A DNA stretch of 64,000 nt from Roseovarius atlanticus (GTDB lineage Bacteria > Pseudomonadota > Alphaproteobacteria > Rhodobacterales > Rhodobacteraceae), in contig NZ_LAXJ01000012.1 of assembly GCF_001441615.1 (NCBI RefSeq), positions 1-64,000 of the forward strand, in the 5' to 3' direction. A program made the translations under genes and the position numbers. Positions within the stretch are counted from its first letter, which is position 1. Every line of letters begins with the position of its first letter. The notes under the pieces were generated by a model. The model did no database searches. It was not told the DNA's origin and saw only the letters and a list, made by a program, of their open reading frames with translations. Below are positions 1-8,446 of this stretch, in pieces.

Positions 1-652
1 GGAACAGGATGTCGTCGGCCATGCGCCGCGCCTGCCCCATGTCGTGGGTCACGAAGACGATGCGCACGCCCCGCTGGCTGGCCTCGCGGACGATCTGCTC
101 GATGGCCAGAACCGACGCCGGGTCGAGGCTGGCCGTGGGCTCGTCCAGGAACAGCACCTCGGGATCAACGGCCAGCGCGCGCGCCAGCGCCAGGCGCTGC
201 GCCTCGCCCCCCGACAAGAGGCGTGCGGGCTGGCGGGCCTTGTGGGCCAGGCCAACGTGATCGAGAAGGGCCGCGGTCCGCGCGCGGTCCTTGCCGCGCG
301 CTTTCAGCACGAAGTCGACATTCGCGGCCACCGAGCGGCGCAGCAGCACCGGCTTCTGGAACACCAGCGCCTGCCGGGCCGTGACCTCGCGCGGCCCTTG
401 CCCGCGCCAGTCGATACGGCCCGAGCTCGGCGCGATCAGCCCGTGCAGCAGTTTCAGCAGCAGGCTCTTGCCTGCGCCATTGGGGCCCATGACCATGGTG
501 CAGCCCGAGGGGCCGAGATCGAAACTGACGCCGTCCAGTACGGTCGACGTGCCAAAGCGCAAGCCAAGATCGCGCACCGCCAGCGGCAGGAGGGCCGCGG
601 GCCGTGCGGACGGCGCCATGTCCCGGCTCAAGGGAAGCGCCGCATCAGACAT
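1..652 (-). CDS. tupC: Tungstate-type ABC transporter ATP-binding protein (partial, runs off left edge)
   Basis: ATPase subunit that would energise oxyanion import at the inner membrane. I translated 217 residues from ATG 652. They show Walker A GPNGAGKS (about 56-63), a Q-loop glutamine near 99, the signature LSGGEAQR (146-153), Walker B VLFLDEPTAS (about 166-174) and the switch histidine in VTHD (near 203). The C-terminus lies beyond base 1. The start overlaps the permease stop by 8 bases (ATGTCTGA), so the two are translationally coupled. The tungstate assignment comes mainly from the permease next door. A related molybdate or other oxyanion specificity cannot be excluded. Confidence 0.8.
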   Translation of the reverse strand, partial: MSDAALPLSRDMAPSARPAALLPLAVRDLGLRFGTSTVLDGVSFDLGPSGCTMVMGPNGAGKSLLLKLLHGLIAPSSGRIDWRGQGPREVTARQALVFQKPVLLRRSVAANVDFVLKARGKDRARTAALLDHVGLAHKARQPARLLSGGEAQRLALARALAVDPEVLFLDEPTASLDPASVLAIEQIVREASQRGVRIVFVTHDMGQARRMADDILF

Positions 653-1343
653 AGGCTTGCCGCGCCGCTGTCATGCGCACCGATTGGACGGCGGCGTTGA
701 CGCCAAGCGCGATGACCAGAAGGATGAGGCCAAGTGCGAGTGCCAGCGCCAGGTCGCCCTTGGACGTCTCCAGCGCGATGGCGGTGGTCATGACCCGCGT
801 CAGGTGGTCGATATTGCCGCCGACGATGATGACAGCGCCCACCTCGGCCACCGCACGGCCGAACCCGGCCAGCCCCACGGTCAGCAGCGAATAGCGCGCG
901 TCCCACAAAAGCGCCTGCACGGTCTGCAGCTTCGTCAGGCAGAACGAGCGGAACTGCTCGGCATACTCGGAATGCAGGTCTTCCAGCACCTGCCGCGACA
1001 GGGCGGCCACGATGGGCGCGATCAGGATGGTCTGCGCGATGATCATCGCGGTGGGCGTGTATAGCAGGCCCAGAAACCCCAGGGGGCCCGAGCGCGACAG
1101 ATGCAGGTAGACCAGCAGGCCCACGACCACGGGCGGCAGACCCATCAGCGCGTTCATCACGATCAGCACGGCATTGCGGCCGGCAAACCGACCCGTGGCC
1201 ACCAGCGCCCCGATCGGCAGCCCGATCAGGCAGGCCAGCGCGGTGGCCGTCAGGCTGACCCGCAGCGACAGCAGCACGATCTCGATCAGATCCGCATCGC
1301 CCGATAGAACAAGGTCGAACGCAAGGCCGAAGGCGTCTCCCAT
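645..1343 (-). CDS. tupB: Tungstate-type ABC transporter permease
   Basis: Inner-membrane permease, 232 residues, with about five hydrophobic segments. The conserved stretch GRAVAEVGAVIIVGGNI (about residues 165-181) is the loop seen in the TupB/WtpB class. The frame stays open to a GTG at 1388. I prefer ATG 1343 because it gives the usual family length and starts just before the first membrane segment, but no strong ribosome binding site is visible for either. The periplasmic binding protein gene (tupA), usually upstream, is absent here. The upstream DNA instead runs into a tRNA fragment at 1687. A 16-base sequence at the start codon (1345-1360) recurs at 1486-1501. Confidence 0.78.
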   Translation of the reverse strand: MGDAFGLAFDLVLSGDADLIEIVLLSLRVSLTATALACLIGLPIGALVATGRFAGRNAVLIVMNALMGLPPVVVGLLVYLHLSRSGPLGFLGLLYTPTAMIIAQTILIAPIVAALSRQVLEDLHSEYAEQFRSFCLTKLQTVQALLWDARYSLLTVGLAGFGRAVAEVGAVIIVGGNIDHLTRVMTTAIALETSKGDLALALALGLILLVIALGVNAAVQSVRMTAARQAYV

Positions 1344-2269
1344 GGACTGCAAAATTTCCCACCTTGCAAATCTTCCGTTGTTTGGCACCGTATGCGATTC
1401 AGCGAAGGATGTTCAAGTCTGACAATGAAAAACTGCGGGTGAGTTGAATAATTGAAAATCCGACTTGTCCAATCGCCCAGCGGATGACTGCAAAATTTCC
1501 CGATTGGAGAGCCCGACGGAGGCCTGGGCAGCGCAGAGACACGCCCTGTTGCCCGACTCATGAGAGTGACGGAGACCCGACCTCCGAGACGCATTGCCGA
1601 CCGCCGCTGCCGCGCCCAAAGCCCGGCGACGCGCGTCGGTTGGGGCCGGACCGCGCGCCAAAGGCACGTGTTTTGCCGAAGTCGTTGTACCCAAGGCCGG
1701 ACTCGAACCGGCACGGTATCACTACCGGGGGATTTTGAAATTTCATGAAATTAAATGGCGACAACCTATTAGCAAAATTGACTCCCACAAAAACTGCGGC
1801 GTTGCCGATAAATATTGAAGTCCATAAATCCCGAGGAGCACCTTCACAATCGCGACGGGCGGTTGGGACACGGTTTGGTAAAGAGTCTTGGTGCTAAAAA
1901 ATGAATGTTCAGACCAGCGATTGTGATGTCGCCCGGTCGAGACGACTGCATGTCATACCTTGAAGCACACATATCGGCTCTGAACTCTGCACCCTATTGG
2001 CGGTGGTCATATCTTTTTCGAAACAGAAATACAGGTATCCTGAGCACGGTCGCTACGTCGTGTAAGTGACAGCACGCAAAATCGTTTCTCGACTTGCCAT
2101 GACTTGTTCGGTGATATCAGCCGACACTTAGTGCAAGGAACCGCGCCTACTTCAAAAGGTTTAATGACTGCCGCCATACAGATTACATTCTGAAACCGTG
2201 AAGGTTGGCGTCTCAGCGGCGGCACAATCCGCACCAAACCGTTCCGGGTTTTAAATCGAAATAATTTAT
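1344..2269. other. Gene-poor interval holding the left island boundary
   Basis: About 930 bases with no convincing gene. It contains the second copy of a 16-base repeat (1486-1501), an 8-bp inverted repeat around it (TCCAATCG at 1468-1475 and CGATTGGA at 1501-1508), the 53-bp tRNA-Leu fragment (1687-1739) and then visibly A+T-richer DNA up to the first operator. Short open frames here, such as one on the minus strand at 1413-1694, have no recognisable domain and no ribosome binding site. Confidence 0.6.
1687..1739. repeat. 53-bp direct repeat, left copy (3' fragment of tRNA-Leu; candidate attachment site)
   Basis: This is an exact copy of bases 12616-12668. It spans the tRNA from the anticodon arm through the variable arm, T arm and acceptor 3' strand up to the first C of the CCA end. 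It lacks the 5' half, so it cannot be a functional tRNA. Identity stops sharply at both ends: the left copy has T before base 1687 where the intact gene has G, and A after base 1739 where the intact gene has T. Confidence 0.9.
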
Positions 2270-2297
2270 TTGAGCGCTCAATAAAAATTGCTAGAGT
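2265..2297 (+). promoter_or_regulatory. Promoter with TetR-type operator upstream of the first Rieske gene
   Basis: The 12-bp perfect palindrome TTGAGCGCTCAA (2270-2281) sits in an A+T-rich setting. Its first half supplies a -35 element TTGAGC (2270-2275), followed after 16 bp by TAGAGT (2292-2297) as the -10. A bound repressor would cover the -35. The same arrangement occurs at 9598-9629 and 11217-11245, all inside the island, so it is very likely the site for the BetI-like regulator at 11300. Confidence 0.75.
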
Positions 2298-2327
2298 GCC
2301 GGCAAGCCACTCAACCCGGAGTTTGCC

Positions 2328-3542
2328 ATGACGCCCCCAGCCACACAGGCCATAGACCTGCCCAACGACCACGACCGCAAGGGACTGCCCGCCTGGAGTT
2401 ACTTCAACACCGAGATGCTGGAGATGGAAAAGGACCTGCTGTTCCGCTCGCACTGGCAGCTTGTCTGCCATGCCAACGATCTGCCGGAGGTCGGCGATTT
2501 CGTCACGCTGGACTGCGTGGGCGAACGCGCGCTGGTGATCCGGGGCAAGGACGGCGAATTGCGGGCCTTTCACAACCTGTGCCGGCATCGCGGGTCGCGC
2601 GTGGTGGCCGGGGAACAGGGCAATTGCAAGAATGCGATCATCTGCCCCTTTCACGGCTGGGTCTACAACCTTGACGGCACGCTGCGCGGGGCGGCGCAGC
2701 CCGACACCCTGCCCGAGCTGGACCCCGTCGCCTTTGGGCTGAAGGCGATCGAGCTGGACCTGTGGAGGGGGTTCGTCTTCGTGCGGTTCCGGCCCGGCCC
2801 GCAGCCCGCGATGTCCGAGGTGCTGTCGCGGTTCGATGCCGAGATTGACCAGTACGACCTTGAAGGTCTCATGCCTTCGGGCGAAGGTTTTTATGCCGAC
2901 GTGGCCGAGGTGAACTGGAAGTGCATCCGCGATGTGGACAACGAGGGCTATCACGTGCCCATGGCGCATCCGGGCCTACAGGACTTGTTCGGGTCCAACT
3001 ATTACGACGAAGATTTCGAGGATGGCGCCTCGCGCTCCTATTCCGAGTTCCGCGAGGCCAATCACCGCCTGTGGAGCGTGCGGGCCTATACGTCCATTCT
3101 GCAAGCGCCACCCAAGCTGGACGAGAGCCATGCCAAAGCCTGGCTTTATATCGGCATCTTCCCGAATTGCGTGCTTGGCATTTACCCCGATTGTGTCAAA
3201 TTCTACCAGGAATTCCCGGTGGAGTATGGCAAGACCATGCAGCGCGGAACGACGTACAGGCTGGGCACCGAAGACCGCCGGATGCGGCTGTCGCGCTATC
3301 TCAGCAGCCGGATCGACAGGCTGACCTCGGAAGAGGACGAGGAACTGGTGCGCTGGTCCTGGGAAGCGGCGTTTTCCAGCGGCTATGACGGCGTGATCCT
3401 CTCGGACCTGGAAAACACCGTGCGCAGCTATCACGACTGCCTGCGCGAGCTGTTCCCGGTGCTGAACGAGGACGAGCCGCCGAAAGGCACGGTGGCCGCG
3501 CGCAACGCAGAACTGCTGGCCCGAAAGGTCGCGGCCGAATGA
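2328..3542 (+). CDS. Rieske non-heme iron oxygenase, alpha subunit (quaternary-amine type)
   Basis: 404 residues. It carries an N-terminal Rieske [2Fe-2S] domain with ligands C85 and H87 (CRHRG) and C106 and H109 (CPFHGW). A C-terminal catalytic domain has the mononuclear iron motif NEGYHVPMAHPG (H209, H214). The family hydroxylates or oxidatively demethylates substrates using electrons from a separate reductase. Relatives act on stachydrine, carnitine and glycine betaine. No reductase gene is present in this cluster. The start has GGAG 8 bases upstream. It is the first gene of an apparent operon through 8363, driven by the operator-promoter at 2265. Substrate is inferred only from context: a cation-type importer and a BetI-like regulator. 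Confidence 0.85.
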   Translation: MTPPATQAIDLPNDHDRKGLPAWSYFNTEMLEMEKDLLFRSHWQLVCHANDLPEVGDFVTLDCVGERALVIRGKDGELRAFHNLCRHRGSRVVAGEQGNCKNAIICPFHGWVYNLDGTLRGAAQPDTLPELDPVAFGLKAIELDLWRGFVFVRFRPGPQPAMSEVLSRFDAEIDQYDLEGLMPSGEGFYADVAEVNWKCIRDVDNEGYHVPMAHPGLQDLFGSNYYDEDFEDGASRSYSEFREANHRLWSVRAYTSILQAPPKLDESHAKAWLYIGIFPNCVLGIYPDCVKFYQEFPVEYGKTMQRGTTYRLGTEDRRMRLSRYLSSRIDRLTSEEDEELVRWSWEAAFSSGYDGVILSDLENTVRSYHDCLRELFPVLNEDEPPKGTVAARNAELLARKVAAE

Positions 3543-3576
3543 GTACCAAGCCCGCCTCCGGCGGAGGCGCATCCTG

Positions 3577-4443
3577 ATGGCATGGCGCTTTGACCGGGAG
3601 GCGGGACAGGGCCTCAAGCTGATCAGCCCGACATTCGGCTATGTGCTGGTGATGCTGGCCGCGCCGCTGTTGATGGTGATCACCTTCAGCTTCTGGACGC
3701 AGGATTACCTGACGATCGACACGACGCTGACGCTGGACAATTACCGCGAGGCGTGGACCCAGCCGCTGTATCAGGTGCTGATGTGGAGGTCGTTGAAGAT
3801 TTCGTTGATCGTGACGGTGGTGACGGTGCTGCTGGCCTTCCCGATCGCCTATTACCTGTCGTTTCACGTCAAAAAGCGCAAGGCGCTGTGGCTGTTCCTG
3901 ATCACGGTGCCGTTCTGGACAAGCTATCTGCTGCGGGTGTTCCTGTGGAAGGTGATCCTGGGCTATAACGGCGTCTTCAACACGACGCTGATGGGCTTGG
4001 GGTTCATCGAGGAACCGCTGACCTTTATCCTTTACAACCTGAACGCCGTTGTCATCACGTTGGCCCACGCCTGGGCGCCTTTCGCGATCCTGCCCATTTT
4101 CGTGGCGCTGGAAAAGATCGACCGGTCCCTGCTGGAGGCGGCGACCGACCTTGGCGACAGCCCAATGCGGCGTTTTTTCCGTATCACGCTGCCGCTGGCG
4201 ATGCCGGGCATCGTCGCATCCACGCTGATCGTGCTGATCCCGACAGTAGGCGATTTCATCACGCCGCGGCTGGTGGGCGGCACCGACGGGCTGATGATCT
4301 CGAACATGATCCAGATCCAGTTCGGCAAGGCCAACAATGCGCCGCTGGGGGCCGCTCTGGCCGTCTCGGCGATGGTGGTGATCGGGCTGATCAGCGCCGG
4401 AATTTTCTTTGCCGGCAAAAAACTCGGAGGACGCGTGCGATGA
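3577..4443 (+). CDS. PotB-type ABC transporter permease (polyamine/opine/quaternary amine family)
   Basis: 288 residues with about six membrane segments. The cytoplasmic EAA loop EAATDLGDSPMRRFFRITLP contacts the ATPase. It is the PotB-like half of a permease pair with the next gene. It begins 34 bases after the Rieske gene. The gap contains an inverted repeat (CGCCTCCG/CGGAGGCG) that overlaps the ribosome binding site GGAGG, which could tune translation. It ends in an ATGA overlap with the next permease. Specificity is not readable from the sequence. Confidence 0.88.
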   Translation: MAWRFDREAGQGLKLISPTFGYVLVMLAAPLLMVITFSFWTQDYLTIDTTLTLDNYREAWTQPLYQVLMWRSLKISLIVTVVTVLLAFPIAYYLSFHVKKRKALWLFLITVPFWTSYLLRVFLWKVILGYNGVFNTTLMGLGFIEEPLTFILYNLNAVVITLAHAWAPFAILPIFVALEKIDRSLLEAATDLGDSPMRRFFRITLPLAMPGIVASTLIVLIPTVGDFITPRLVGGTDGLMISNMIQIQFGKANNAPLGAALAVSAMVVIGLISAGIFFAGKKLGGRVR

Positions 4444-5255
4444 AATGGCTCTCGGTCAAGTGGCTGACGATCTATGCCGTGGTCTACATGATCTTCCTCT
4501 ATGCGCCGGTCATCCTGCTGCCGCTCTTTGCCTTCAACACATCGACCATCATCGCCTTCCCGCTTTCAGGCTTCACCACCGAATGGTTCGTGGGGCTATG
4601 GCACACCGACACGCTGCACACCGCGCTGGGCAATTCGATGATCGTGGGGCTGACCACGGCGGTGCTGAGCACGCTTCTGGGCGCCTTTGCGGCCCGCGCC
4701 TCGGCCCGGTTCACGTTCCCCGGCAAGACCGGGATCGTCGGGCTGATCATGCTGCCGCTGGTGCTGCCCGAGATCATCGTGGCGGTGGCGCTCTTGGTGA
4801 TGCTGAACCAACTGGGGATGCCGCTGTCGCTGTGGACGGTTGTGGCGGGGCATGTGCTGATCTGCACGCCCTTTTCCATCGCCATCCTAAGCTCGGCCTT
4901 CCGCGGGCTGGACCGCGAGCTGGAGGAAGCCTCGTTCGACCTGGGCGAGTCGCGCTGGGGCACGTTCCGGCGCGTGACGCTGCCGTTGGTGCTGCCCGGC
5001 GTGATATCGAGCCTGCTGATCACCTTCACCATCAGCCTCGACGAGTTCATCATCGCCTTCTTCCTGACCGGGACGGACGTGACCCTGCCGGTTTATATCT
5101 GGAGCCAGCTGCGCTTTCCGGCCAAGCTGCCGTCGGTCATGGCGCTGGGGACGATCCTGCTGGCCGTCTCGGTCCTGCTGCTGATCGCCGCCGAGGCACT
5201 GCGCCGGCGCAGTGCCAGCCGGCAGGGCGTCGAGACCACGCTGGCCGGGGTTTGA
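4440..5255 (+). CDS. PotC-type ABC transporter permease
   Basis: 271 residues with six predicted membrane segments and the EAA loop EASFDLGESRWGTFRRVTLP. It is the PotC-like partner of the preceding permease and shares a 4-base ATGA overlap with it. Near its 3' end, bases 5195-5216 form a 22-bp perfect palindrome inside the coding sequence (the Ala-Leu-Arg-Arg-Arg-Ser-Ala region). This may simply reflect codon choice. The ATPase gene follows after 3 bases. Confidence 0.88.
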   Translation: MKWLSVKWLTIYAVVYMIFLYAPVILLPLFAFNTSTIIAFPLSGFTTEWFVGLWHTDTLHTALGNSMIVGLTTAVLSTLLGAFAARASARFTFPGKTGIVGLIMLPLVLPEIIVAVALLVMLNQLGMPLSLWTVVAGHVLICTPFSIAILSSAFRGLDRELEEASFDLGESRWGTFRRVTLPLVLPGVISSLLITFTISLDEFIIAFFLTGTDVTLPVYIWSQLRFPAKLPSVMALGTILLAVSVLLLIAAEALRRRSASRQGVETTLAGV

Positions 5256-5258
5256 ACC

Positions 5259-6380
5259 ATGAGCGGAAAGAGTGACATGCAAGACGACAAGACGCCGATG
5301 ATCGCGATCCGCGATGTGGTCAAGAAATTCGGCAGCTTCACGGCGCTGCACGGCATCACGGCAGATATCCGCGAGGGCGAGTTCTTTTCCCTGCTGGGTC
5401 CGTCGGGGTGCGGCAAGACGACCCTGTTGCGCACGATTGCGGGGTTCGAGCCCACGACCAGCGGCACCATCGCCATCGACGGCAAGAACATGGCGGACAT
5501 CCCGGCCAACGACCGCCCTACCAACATGGTCTTTCAAAGTTACGCGATTTTCCCCCACCTGAACGTGGAGGAAAACGTGGGCTATGGCCTGAAGACCCGG
5601 AAGATGCCGAAAAAGGACATCGCCCGCGAGGTGGCCGAAGTTTTGTCGCTCGTGGACATGGAGGGCTATGGCAAGCGCAAGGCGCATGAGCTGTCGGGTG
5701 GTCAGCGTCAACGCGTGGCGTTGGCGCGCGCGCTGGTGATGAAACCCAAGGTGATCCTGCTGGACGAGCCGCTGTCGGCGCTGGACAAGAAGCTGCGCGA
5801 CCAGATGCAGGTGGAGCTGCGCAGCCTTCAGCGCTCGATCGGGATCACCTTCATCCTGGTCACCCACGACCAGGAGGAGGCGCTGATCATGTCCGACCGG
5901 ATCGCGGTGATGTTCGAGGGGCAGATCGAACAGCTTGATACGCCCGAGGGCCTGTACCGGCGCCCGGTCAACAAGCGGGTCGCGTCCTTTATCGGGGTAA
6001 TGAATTTCCTGTCCGCCAAGGTGACGGAACAGACCGACACGCACCTGACGCTGGACATGGACGCCCTGGGCAAGATCGACCTGCCGCGCGACAGGCTGGG
6101 CGAAGATATTACCCCCGAAAGCATCGGCACTGTCGGCGTGCGGCCCGAGATGCTGACGGTGCTCTTCGACCAGAGCGACTGGTCGCAGAACAAGGTCGAG
6201 GGCGAGGTGGTCGACACCGAGTATTACGGTGACATGACCTATTACAAGGTGCGCCTGCCCGGCCGGGACGCGCCGCTGAGCATCTCGATGCGCAACACGG
6301 CGGGCCGGTCGGTGGTGCCGCCCGGCAGCCCGGTCACGGTTGGCTGGGGCGCGGAATCGATTGTCGTCTTCGGGGATTGA
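5259..6380 (+). CDS. PotA-type ABC transporter ATP-binding protein
   Basis: 373 residues. Walker A is GPSGCGKT (47-54), the signature is LSGGQRQR (145-152), Walker B is VILLDEPLSALD (about 165-176), and THD carries the switch histidine. The C-terminal third (about residues 245-373) is a TOBE-type regulatory domain. It powers import with the two permeases just upstream and the binding protein at 8447. The length and TOBE domain match the spermidine/putrescine/iron family rather than oxyanion ATPases. Confidence 0.9.
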   Translation: MSGKSDMQDDKTPMIAIRDVVKKFGSFTALHGITADIREGEFFSLLGPSGCGKTTLLRTIAGFEPTTSGTIAIDGKNMADIPANDRPTNMVFQSYAIFPHLNVEENVGYGLKTRKMPKKDIAREVAEVLSLVDMEGYGKRKAHELSGGQRQRVALARALVMKPKVILLDEPLSALDKKLRDQMQVELRSLQRSIGITFILVTHDQEEALIMSDRIAVMFEGQIEQLDTPEGLYRRPVNKRVASFIGVMNFLSAKVTEQTDTHLTLDMDALGKIDLPRDRLGEDITPESIGTVGVRPEMLTVLFDQSDWSQNKVEGEVVDTEYYGDMTYYKVRLPGRDAPLSISMRNTAGRSVVPPGSPVTVGWGAESIVVFGD

Positions 6381-6384
6381 TCCG

Positions 6385-7590
6385 ATGCATGTCACCGACC
6401 TGATCGACGCCCAGCAGGACGGCCACGCGATGGCGCAGGCGTTCTATACCTCGCCTGCCGTGTTCGAGGCGGACCGCCGCGCGATATTTGGGCGAGAGTG
6501 GATGCTGGCGGGGCATGTCTCGGAGATACCGGACCCCGGCGACTACCTCGTGTTCGATATCCTCAAGGACAGCGTGATCGTCTGCCGCGACCACGACGGC
6601 GACGTCCGGGCCTTTGCCAATGTCTGCCGGCACCGAGGCTCTCGCCTGTGCATCGAGGCGCGGGGGAACGTGCGACGGCTGACCTGCCCCTATCACGCGT
6701 GGGTGTTCAACCTGGACGGCAGCCTGTTCAGCGCGCGGATGCTGGAAGAGCATCACGACAGGAGCGCGCTGGGACTTTTTCCTGTCGCAGTCGAGATCCT
6801 TGAAGGTCTGATCTACGTCTCGCTGGCCGACGATCCACCGGATTTCGCACCGATGCGAACGCACCTGACGCCCTGCCTGGCACCATTCGACCTGGCAAAC
6901 ACCAAGGTCGCGCACCGCGAGATCTATCCGGTTGCCGCCAACTGGAAGCTGCTCCTGGAGAATTACAACGAGTGTTACCATTGCACTCCGGCGCATCCGG
7001 AATTCTCGCGCAGCCATGCCACCCACATGTCGGACGAGCGCGTCACACCGTTGAACGAGGCGATGGCGGCCCGGTCGGCCGCCTGCAACGTTCCCACCGA
7101 TTTCATCGACCGGGTCGGAAAGCACGCGCCTGCGCCCGGGGCGGATTATGCCTATAACCGCTATGCCCTCTACGACGGGTTCCTGACCGGAAGCGAGGAC
7201 GGCGCGCCGCTGGCGCCCTTGCTGGGGCAGATCACGGGCCATGACGGCGGCGCGTCTGATGTCTACGTGGGCTTACTCAATCCAATGCTGCTGTATTGCG
7301 ATCACGCGGTGCTGTATCGGTTTCTGCCTGTCGACACGGACACCTGCGCGCAAGAGATCATCTGGCTGGTCCATGCCGATGCGCAGGAAGGGCGGGACTA
7401 TGAGTTGGGTCGCCTGACATGGCTGTGGGACGTGACCACGAAAGCCGACAAGCGCATCGTCGAGGACAACGCGCGTGGCGTCGCGTCACGGCATTACATG
7501 CCCGGCCCGCTGGTCCCGATGGAGTGTTACGTCGCCCGCTTCATCGACGCCTACCAAACCACCTTGAGACAACACGAGGCCCTGACATGA
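6385..7590 (+). CDS. Second Rieske non-heme iron oxygenase, alpha subunit (glycine-betaine monooxygenase-like)
   Basis: 401 residues from ATG 6385. The frame is open further upstream, but that would overlap the ATPase gene. The Rieske ligands are C81/H83 (CRHRG) and C101/H104 (CPYHAW). The iron site is ENYNECYHCTPAHPE (H199, H204), and this NECYHC context is typical of GbcA-like betaine monooxygenases. It is only distantly like the oxygenase at 2328, so it probably catalyses a different step than a duplicate would. It overlaps the methyltransferase start by ATGA. Confidence 0.85.
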   Translation: MHVTDLIDAQQDGHAMAQAFYTSPAVFEADRRAIFGREWMLAGHVSEIPDPGDYLVFDILKDSVIVCRDHDGDVRAFANVCRHRGSRLCIEARGNVRRLTCPYHAWVFNLDGSLFSARMLEEHHDRSALGLFPVAVEILEGLIYVSLADDPPDFAPMRTHLTPCLAPFDLANTKVAHREIYPVAANWKLLLENYNECYHCTPAHPEFSRSHATHMSDERVTPLNEAMAARSAACNVPTDFIDRVGKHAPAPGADYAYNRYALYDGFLTGSEDGAPLAPLLGQITGHDGGASDVYVGLLNPMLLYCDHAVLYRFLPVDTDTCAQEIIWLVHADAQEGRDYELGRLTWLWDVTTKADKRIVEDNARGVASRHYMPGPLVPMECYVARFIDAYQTTLRQHEALT

Positions 7591-8363
7591 CCGACCTGAA
7601 CTATGATGACCGACACATCGCGCTGCTCGAGTCGTTGTGGGGCGAGGGATATCTGTCCCCCGGCGGCCCGGAAGAAGTGGCGCGCGTGGTCGAGCATGCG
7701 CCGGTCGCGGGCGCCAGGATGCTGGATATCGGCAGCGGGTCCGGTGCCATCACCATCTCCCTTGTTCGCGACCACGGTGCCGCGCATGTCACCGGCATCG
7801 ACGTCGAAGCGCCCGTTTGCGCGGCGGCGCGACGGCGGGTCGAGTCGGCGGGGCTGAGCGACCGGATCGCGATAGAGCTGGTAGAACCCGGCCCCCTGCC
7901 CTTTGACGACGCGACGTTCGACGTGGTGTTTTCCAAGGATTCGATCATCCACATTCCGGACAAGGAGGCGCTGGCCGCCGATGTCTTTCGCATCCTCAAG
8001 CCCGGCGGCTGGTTCGCCGCCTCCGACTGGATGATGTCGCATGACGACGCGCCCTCGCCCGAGATGGCGGCGTATATCGCGATGGAGGATCTCGATTTCG
8101 AAATGGCCTCTCCGGCGCGGTACGAAAAGGCGCTGGCGGACGCGGGGTTTCGGAACATTGCCTTGACCAACCGCAACGCGTGGTACCTGGCGCTGGCCCG
8201 GGAGGAACTTGCCAGTTTTTCCGGCGCAAAGCGGTCCGACTGGGAACAGGCGCATGGCGCGGACCTGATCGCGTCCTCCATCGAGACGTGGAGCGCGATG
8301 ATCACGGTTCTGGAAACCGGCGAGCATTGCCCGCATCACCTGCTGGCGCAGAAGCCCGGCTGA
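7587..8363 (+). CDS. SAM-dependent methyltransferase (class I; phosphoethanolamine N-methyltransferase-like)
   Basis: 258 residues from the ATG that overlaps the preceding stop. Motif I MLDIGSGSGAI (about 45-55) binds S-adenosylmethionine. An acidic residue follows in TGIDVE, and motif post-I is near FDVVFSKDSIIH. The N-terminal stretch WGEGYLSPGG resembles the substrate-side loop of phosphobase N-methyltransferases. A methyltransferase beside two candidate N-demethylases is notable: it may process a methylated intermediate or remake the substrate. Substrate unknown. Last gene of the plus-strand operon, followed by a terminator at 8395. Confidence 0.75.
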   Translation: MTDLNYDDRHIALLESLWGEGYLSPGGPEEVARVVEHAPVAGARMLDIGSGSGAITISLVRDHGAAHVTGIDVEAPVCAAARRRVESAGLSDRIAIELVEPGPLPFDDATFDVVFSKDSIIHIPDKEALAADVFRILKPGGWFAASDWMMSHDDAPSPEMAAYIAMEDLDFEMASPARYEKALADAGFRNIALTNRNAWYLALAREELASFSGAKRSDWEQAHGADLIASSIETWSAMITVLETGEHCPHHLLAQKPG

Positions 8364-8389
8364 CCCTTACGCCTTGAGCCCCAAAGAAA

Positions 8390-8430
8390 CGAAAACCGCC
8401 GCACCCGGTAGGCTGCGGCGGTGTCTTTTT
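8390..8430. terminator. Bidirectional rho-independent terminator
   Basis: ACCGCCGCA (8395-8403) pairs with TGCGGCGGT (8414-8422). The stem is followed by TCTTTTT on the plus strand and preceded by AAAA, which gives a T run on the minus strand. It sits between convergent genes: the methyltransferase ends at 8363 and the binding protein at 8447. Confidence 0.85.
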
Positions 8431-8446
8431 CGCATATGGCTCAGGT

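Noticed and set aside
1687..1739. A second tRNA-Leu gene
   Set aside because: Only the 3' part from the anticodon arm onward is present; there is no 5' acceptor strand or D arm, so it is an attachment-site-like fragment.
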